This document shows positions 49,090 through 53,613 of a stretch of DNA of 53,613 nt, in pieces. The stretch spans positions 1 to 53,613 of the forward strand of contig CADCOC010000004.1 of the NCBI GenBank assembly GCA_902802945.1, in the 5' to 3' direction. Positions within the stretch are counted from its first letter, which is position 1, and each line of letters begins with the position of its first letter. The stretch comes from an uncultured bacterium (GTDB lineage Bacteria; Verrucomicrobiota; Kiritimatiellia; RFP12; UBA1067). A model generated the notes under the pieces. It did not search any database. It was not told the origin of the DNA and was given only the letters and a program-made list of their open reading frames with translations. The position numbers and the translations under genes are program-made.

Positions 49090-49092
49090 ACA
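49063..49092 (+). promoter_or_regulatory. ECF-type promoter element d (before the GH38-like gene)
   Basis: CATAACCT (49063-49070), 14 bp, TGTAAACA (49085-49092). One mismatch pair in the first box, same spacing as a-c. It overlaps the 3' end of the second chaperone-like gene, 21 bp before ATG 49114. Confidence 0.6.
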
Positions 49093-49113
49093 AGACATAA
49101 AAAGGACAAATTG

Positions 49114-52100
49114 ATGTTGGTAAAAAAGAATCGGGGGAGCAAGAAGACGAATATTATATTGCCAGTTGTGGCGTTCATGTCCGTAATGTGCGCATGGGGC
49201 GCAAACCCCGACTGGCCGAACCTCGAAGAGGTGATCATCGCGACGAAATGCCACCTCGACGTGGGATATACCGCCACCGTGCCGGAATTGATGCGGAAGT
49301 ACAGTACGACCGACCTCGACAACGCGTTCGCCTTGTTCGACTCGGACAAGGACAAACCCGCCGACCTTCGCGCCCGCTGGACGGTTCCCGCCTGGGCGAT
49401 GGACGTGATGTTGGAGAGGGCGTCTCCCGGACGTCGGTCACGGCTGGAGGAGGCCATTCGCCAACGCCGCCTGATGTGGCACGCCTTCCCGTTCACCATC
49501 GAGACAGAGGCGTCTGACCTCGAGGAGCTGGTGCGCATGTTCGCGCTCGGCTCGGGCATCTCGCGTCGCTACGGCTTCGATCTTCCGCGATACGTCAAGC
49601 AAACCGACGTGCCGGATCAGGCGTGGGCGTTGCCGACAGTGCTCGTCCATGCGGGCGTGAAGTTTCTCCACATGGGCATCAACCCCGGCTGCAAGCAGAA
49701 GGAGTTTCTCGACAAACTTCCCGTGTTGAGCTGGTGGGAAGGGCCCGATGGCTCGCGCGTGCTGTTGGGATTCTCGTCGGGCTACGGCTGGATGGGCTGG
49801 GGCAGCCTCACGCCGCCAAAGGGCTGGCGCCACAAGACGTGGCTCGCCTACATGATGCGCAGCGACAACAAGGGGCCAATCTCGCCCAAGGACGCCGAGA
49901 AGATTCTCGAACGGGCCAAGGCCGAACTCCCCGGCGTGAAGGTGCGCTATGGCGACCCCGCCGAGTTCGCCGACGCCATCCTCGTGGAGGAGAGGGCAAA
50001 TCCTACGCTTCCCGTCGTGCGCGGCGACATGCCGGATACCTGGATCCACGGACAGATGACGGCGCCCGAGGCGACGCGTCTGCACCGCCGCGTCAAGAGC
50101 GACTTGATTACGCTGGGCATCCTCGATACATCCCTGCGCGCGTTCGGGGTGAAGACCGATCCCGTCGCCGGAGAGCTTGAGCAGGGTTATCGTCAATCCT
50201 GCCTCTACTCGGAGCACACCTGGGGCTTCTCCTGCTACAGGGATAGGAAACGTTTTCAGGATCCCGATTGGCGTGAACGCTATGACAAGGGCGAGTTCAA
50301 GCACATCGACGACTCTTTCGACTATCACATGAAATATGCACGCCGCGCATACGCGATCGCGCAGGACGGAATCAAAAAGCGCATGGAGGCGCTTGCGCGG
50401 AGTGTCGACGTGGAAGGTCCGCGCGTCGTGGTGTTCAATCCGCTGCCGTATGCGCGCGACGCCGTGGTGGAGGTGGAGATACCGGAAGGCTATTCGCTAC
50501 CCGGCGGCGTACGGGAGGGCTGCAAGGTAAAGTTCCTCGCGAAGGGCCTCCCTCCCGGCGGGTACAAGGCATTCCAGGTTATCCATCTAGATTATCTAGA
50601 AAATCTAGAACGTCTAGAGAATCTAGAAGTTCTACACGGCCAATCAAAGAAGCTTCGCCACTTCACGGTCAAGTTCGATCTCGAGAGGGGTGGCATTGCC
50701 TCGCTCGTCGAAAACGCGACGGGGCGCGAGCTCGTGAAGCAGGGCGGACACGCCCTCGGGCAGTTCCTGCACGAGCGGTTCAGCCAGAACGAGGTGCTGC
50801 GTTTCGTCGGGGCCTACAACCGCGCGCACCAGCGCAACATCAACAGCGATTTCGGAAAGGCCGGTCTGCCGCCGCCCGACAAGGTTCCCTACACGGCATT
50901 GACGCCGAAGAACTGGACGGCGAAGCACGTGCATACGGCACTCGGCGACGAGGTGACGCTCACGGCGGGCGACACGCTCGGTCTCGCGAAGGGCTACGAG
51001 ATGCGCTTCTTCTTCCCCGATCATGCGGTGTGCGTGGATATTTCGTGGAAGGTGACGGAGAAGACGCCCGATCCGAGGCCGGAGGGCGGCTGGATTTGTC
51101 TGCCGTTCAATGTCGCCGAGCCGTCCTTCCGCGTCGGGCGCATCGGCGGCACGATCGATCCGGCGAGGGAGATCATCTTTGGCGCGAACCGCAATCTGAT
51201 GTGTGTCGATCGTGCGATTACGGTGCGGAACGGCGCGACGGGAGCGGGCGTGGGCGTGGCGTCCGCGGACCTGCCGCTCTGGAGCCTCGGCAAGCCCGGC
51301 CTCTGGCGCTACGAGCCAGACTACGTGCCGTCCGAGCCGGAGGTGTTCGCGAACCTCTACAACAACCAATGGAACACGAACTTCCCGTTTTGGATTCCCG
51401 GGTCGTGGACCGCGACGCTAAGGGTTTATCCGGTGGCCGAAGGCGCGGATGAGGAGACGGCCGTTTTCACGCCCGCGTGGGAAATCCGCCAGCCGTGTGT
51501 CGCAGCATTCGCGGACAAAGAAAGATTTAACCATGTAGAACATGTAGAACGTGTAGAAAATCTACATGATCTACACGTTCTACACGGCCAAAATAATAAA
51601 GGCGGCATTGCCGTTTCGCGGAAGGGCGTGAGGGTGACGGCGTTCTGCCCCAATCCCGATGGCGTGGGCACCGTGCTGCGCGTGTGGGAACAGGCCGGAA
51701 AGGCCGGCGAGATTACGGTTATGCTGCCCAAGGGCTTGAAGGCGACTTCTGCTCAACCTGTGAATCTACGCGGGGAGCGGACCGGCGAACCGATTGCAAT
51801 CAAGGATGGAACATTCTCGTTTGTCCTCGGCGCGTGGGCGCCAAAGAGTTTCGTCCTTTCCGGCGGTTTGGCGGACGTGACGGCCGTCGAGTCGTATCGC
51901 TTTTACCGCTTTGCCGTCGACATGACGGTCGGTGACGCACTGCAGATTTCCGAGGTGAAACTATTCAGCGGGGACTCCGACATAACGCGCTCGTGCGCGC
52001 GGGCATGGTATGAGGAAAAGACGTTTGCGCCGCAGTTCAAGGAGGAGTACAATCCCCTCAAGGCGGTGGACGGCGATCTCGGTACGAAATGGTACGACGA

Positions 52101-52488
52101 ACGCGCAGCGGCGAGCCGGCGCGGCACGTTCGGCAAGGACGTGTGGGTCATACTCGAATACGCGAAGCCCGTTGCCGTGACGCGCTACGAGTGGTACACG
52201 GCGGACGACACCTCGTGCTATGTCAGGCGCAATCCTGCCGCATGGCGTCTGCAGGGGTCGAACGACGGAGAGCATTGGACGGATCTCGATGCCGTTGGAT
52301 GCGCCGCGCCGCACACGTTCGACAAGACGCTCGCATATTCGCGCCGATTGGACATCCTGCGCACGTTGCCGGAAGATGCCGTCGTCTATCCAGTGGCGAC
52401 TGGTGACGGACGCTACCTTGTTTCATACAAAGTCAATGGTACGACACTACACGAACTCGCCCCTGTGAAAGATAACGGGGAAAGGTAA
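49114..52488 (+). CDS. Exported GH38/DUF5054-like glycosidase with discoidin-like C-terminal domain
   Basis: 1,124 residues from ATG 49114 (AAGG upstream). Signal peptide NIILPVVAFMSVMCAWGA. The N-terminal domain resembles GH38 alpha-mannosidases and DUF5054 proteins: Zn motif CHLDVGYT (His47, Asp49) and a probable nucleophile Asp165 in KQTDVPDQAW. A helical middle (about 330-420) and a beta-sandwich C-terminal half (VVVFNPLPYARDAVVEVEIP, RHFTVKFDLERGGIASLVE, GWICLPFNV) follow as in GH38. From about 925 there is a galactose-binding-like domain whose RRNPAAWRLQGSNDGEHWTDLD core matches the modules in the protein at 35029. Two 54-bp palindromic repeat elements are inserted in frame (50586 and 51534). 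The next gene is a second member of the family. Likely removes mannose or related sugars outside the cytoplasm. Confidence 0.75.
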   Translation: MLVKKNRGSKKTNIILPVVAFMSVMCAWGANPDWPNLEEVIIATKCHLDVGYTATVPELMRKYSTTDLDNAFALFDSDKDKPADLRARWTVPAWAMDVMLERASPGRRSRLEEAIRQRRLMWHAFPFTIETEASDLEELVRMFALGSGISRRYGFDLPRYVKQTDVPDQAWALPTVLVHAGVKFLHMGINPGCKQKEFLDKLPVLSWWEGPDGSRVLLGFSSGYGWMGWGSLTPPKGWRHKTWLAYMMRSDNKGPISPKDAEKILERAKAELPGVKVRYGDPAEFADAILVEERANPTLPVVRGDMPDTWIHGQMTAPEATRLHRRVKSDLITLGILDTSLRAFGVKTDPVAGELEQGYRQSCLYSEHTWGFSCYRDRKRFQDPDWRERYDKGEFKHIDDSFDYHMKYARRAYAIAQDGIKKRMEALARSVDVEGPRVVVFNPLPYARDAVVEVEIPEGYSLPGGVREGCKVKFLAKGLPPGGYKAFQVIHLDYLENLERLENLEVLHGQSKKLRHFTVKFDLERGGIASLVENATGRELVKQGGHALGQFLHERFSQNEVLRFVGAYNRAHQRNINSDFGKAGLPPPDKVPYTALTPKNWTAKHVHTALGDEVTLTAGDTLGLAKGYEMRFFFPDHAVCVDISWKVTEKTPDPRPEGGWICLPFNVAEPSFRVGRIGGTIDPAREIIFGANRNLMCVDRAITVRNGATGAGVGVASADLPLWSLGKPGLWRYEPDYVPSEPEVFANLYNNQWNTNFPFWIPGSWTATLRVYPVAEGADEETAVFTPAWEIRQPCVAAFADKERFNHVEHVERVENLHDLHVLHGQNNKGGIAVSRKGVRVTAFCPNPDGVGTVLRVWEQAGKAGEITVMLPKGLKATSAQPVNLRGERTGEPIAIKDGTFSFVLGAWAPKSFVLSGGLADVTAVESYRFYRFAVDMTVGDALQISEVKLFSGDSDITRSCARAWYEEKTFAPQFKEEYNPLKAVDGDLGTKWYDERAAASRRGTFGKDVWVILEYAKPVAVTRYEWYTADDTSCYVRRNPAAWRLQGSNDGEHWTDLDAVGCAAPHTFDKTLAYSRRLDILRTLPEDAVVYPVATGDGRYLVSYKVNGTTLHELAPVKDNGER
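50586..50639. repeat. In-frame 9-bp-period palindromic repeat, copy 1
   Basis: TCTAGA at 50586, 50595, 50604, 50613, 50622 and TCTACA at 50631: six hexamers at exact 9-bp spacing with 3-bp variable gaps, then CACGGCCAA-type flank. Encodes LD-YLEN-LER-LEN-LEV-LHGQ-type residues in the GH38-like protein. Confidence 0.85.
51534..51587. repeat. In-frame 9-bp-period palindromic repeat, copy 2
   Basis: TGTAGA at 51534, 51543, 51552 and its complement TCTACA at 51561, 51570, 51579: three plus three units, exact 9-bp spacing, able to fold into a hairpin (11-bp perfect stem GAACGTGTAGA/TCTACACGTTC). Same CACGGCCAA flank as copy 1; encodes HVEHVERVENLHDLHVLHGQ. Confidence 0.9.
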
Positions 52489-52493
52489 AATAG

Positions 52494-53613
52494 ATGAAAG
52501 CAAAAATAGTCATCCTTGTTACCGTGGTCGCCGCATTAACGGTTTGTGCTGCGGATGGCCTGATGGTCCACTCCATGCTCACGCGCGACGGGCGACGGAT
52601 GGTGTCGAGGCTGGAAGGCGGCAAGCGCGTCTATTCGCTTGTGCCCACGAACCAGCTGCCGGCCAACCTACCACCGGTGCGCGAGTGGAAGCTCTACGGC
52701 ATCAAGTCCGCACATACCGACATCGGCCTCACCAATCCGCAGTACATCCAGCGACACTGGACCGTGAGGCGCATCGACGAGGCGGCGCGTCTCATCGACG
52801 CCGACAAGCGGGTCGATTCCGATCCGGCCGCGTACCGCTATGTGATGGAAGGCGTGTGGTTCTGGGATAACTACCATCAGGACAAGGGGATGGACGCCGC
52901 CTGGCGCATTGTCACCAACTACATGGCGCGCGGGCGCATGGACGTGGGCGTGACGTGCGCGGGCAACCACACGCATCTCTACTCCGCGACGGAGATCGAC
53001 CGCTCCACCCTCACGAAGCGTCTGCTGGAGCAGAAGTGGGGCATCCACACGCATACATTCTTCATGGCCGACAACCCCGGCCTCAGCTGCTCGCTGATCG
53101 ATCCTTACGTCCGCGCCGGAATACGCAACTGCATCTTTTTGCCCAACCAGTGGAACCCCATCCGTTCGACCATTTGGAAGATGCGGAAGAAAATGCTCAC
53201 GTCCAACCCCGACTACAACAATCCCGATCTTCAGGGCGGCGGCAGCCGGATCGCCGTTTCATACGACCTTGATCTCCCGATGGTGTTCCGTTGGAAAGCG
53301 CCGGGCGGTAAGGAGTCGTTGCTCGTCTGGTGCTCGACGCATTACGGACGCGGGTACGAGCGATTGGGATTGGATTGCAGGGTCAATCCGTCGTTCATTC
53401 CAGGGGCCGAGGCGCGCATGCCGGAGTTTCTGGAGATACTGGAGAGCAAGTACCCCTACGACGTGTGGCTCGCGGGCGTCTATTGCGACGACGAATGGCC
53501 GGGCACAGGTTTTGCGGACTTCGCGGCGAAGTGGAACGAGAAGTGGCTGTGGCCGCAGTTCCGCACGGTGGGACGCCTCGACGAGCCATTCGACCTTCTT
53601 GAGGAGAAGTTTG
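52494..53613 (+). CDS. Exported GH38/DUF5054-like glycosidase, second copy (3' end outside window)
   Basis: 373 residues from ATG 52494, five bases after the previous stop; the frame stays open to the window edge. Signal peptide KAKIVILVTVVAALTVCAA. After a short N-terminal domain the metal motif is KSAHTDIGLT (His74, Asp76), followed by GVWFWDNY, GVTCAGNHTHLYS, THTFFMADNPGLSCS (probable nucleophile Asp) and LPNQWNP. This is the same catalytic layout as the upstream gene but a clearly different subgroup (HTDIGLT against HLDVGYT), so the two probably act on different linkages of one glycan. Co-transcription from promoter element d is likely. Confidence 0.72.
   Translation, partial: MKAKIVILVTVVAALTVCAADGLMVHSMLTRDGRRMVSRLEGGKRVYSLVPTNQLPANLPPVREWKLYGIKSAHTDIGLTNPQYIQRHWTVRRIDEAARLIDADKRVDSDPAAYRYVMEGVWFWDNYHQDKGMDAAWRIVTNYMARGRMDVGVTCAGNHTHLYSATEIDRSTLTKRLLEQKWGIHTHTFFMADNPGLSCSLIDPYVRAGIRNCIFLPNQWNPIRSTIWKMRKKMLTSNPDYNNPDLQGGGSRIAVSYDLDLPMVFRWKAPGGKESLLVWCSTHYGRGYERLGLDCRVNPSFIPGAEARMPEFLEILESKYPYDVWLAGVYCDDEWPGTGFADFAAKWNEKWLWPQFRTVGRLDEPFDLLEEKF

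Noticed and set aside
50586..51587. The two 9-bp-period arrays as a CRISPR array or transcription terminators
   Set aside because: Units are only 6 bp with 3-bp gaps, lie inside one open reading frame and lack a T-run; terminator function within the gene is unlikely.

Overview
The window is a high-GC (about 60% by eye) bacterial chromosome segment. It most resembles a gut-type member of the PVC superphylum (Kiritimatiellota, Verrucomicrobiota or Lentisphaerota). That placement is inferred from gene content: very long secreted beta-strand-repeat proteins, a C-terminal tail of the kind common on secreted proteins of these phyla, Tat-exported Gfo/Idh/MocA oxidoreductases, a DUF6807 protein and a secreted C10-type protease. 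No rRNA or ribosomal protein gene is present to confirm it.

Layout. 1-7.4 kb: end of a Gfo/Idh/MocA gene, a DUF6807 protein, an outer-membrane barrel, an LptF/LptG permease, gatC-gatA, a U32 tRNA-hydroxylation-type protein and an exported trypsin-like protease, then a small DUF1643 gene on the minus strand. 7.4-11.8 kb: a Tat oxidoreductase diverges from a glycosidase-esterase fusion, which is followed by a truncated esterase. 11.8-17 kb: tRNA-Gln(UUG), prs, class II aldolase, a minus-strand cysteine desulfurase/radical SAM pair and an SDR. 17.1-25.3 kb: one 2,732-residue secreted protein joining a C10-type protease, FN3, beta-repeats, LamG-like modules and an SGNH esterase. 25.8-28.3 kb: a putatively exported beta-CASP metallo-hydrolase and an exported EEP-family protein. 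28.3-33.5 kb (minus): rodZ-like, mcsA, a degenerate mcsB and clpC. 33.8-39.6 kb: an SMP-30-like lipoprotein and a large protein with three discoidin-like domains.

39.7-49.1 kb is the most unusual part. Two very large, leader-less, helical proteins (1,132 and 1,576 aa) and a frameshifted N-terminal remnant share an N-terminal module. They are followed by two small acidic proteins that look like CesT-type type III secretion chaperones. The remnant, both large genes and the next gene (a GH38-like glycosidase) are each preceded by the same bipartite element, TGTAACCT-N14-nGTAAACA. It has exactly the same spacing all four times and resembles an ECF sigma-factor promoter (TGTAAC-N16-CGTA). I read this as a candidate type III effector/chaperone locus under ECF control. 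No secretion apparatus gene lies in the window.

49.1-53.6 kb: two GH38/DUF5054-like exported glycosidases. The first contains two in-frame copies of a 54-bp element made of six hexamers at exact 9-bp spacing. Ordinary promoters here have an extended -10 (TGnTATACT or TGnTATAAT), often with a TTGCGC -35, and several place the ATG at or next to the predicted transcription start (leaderless mRNAs).
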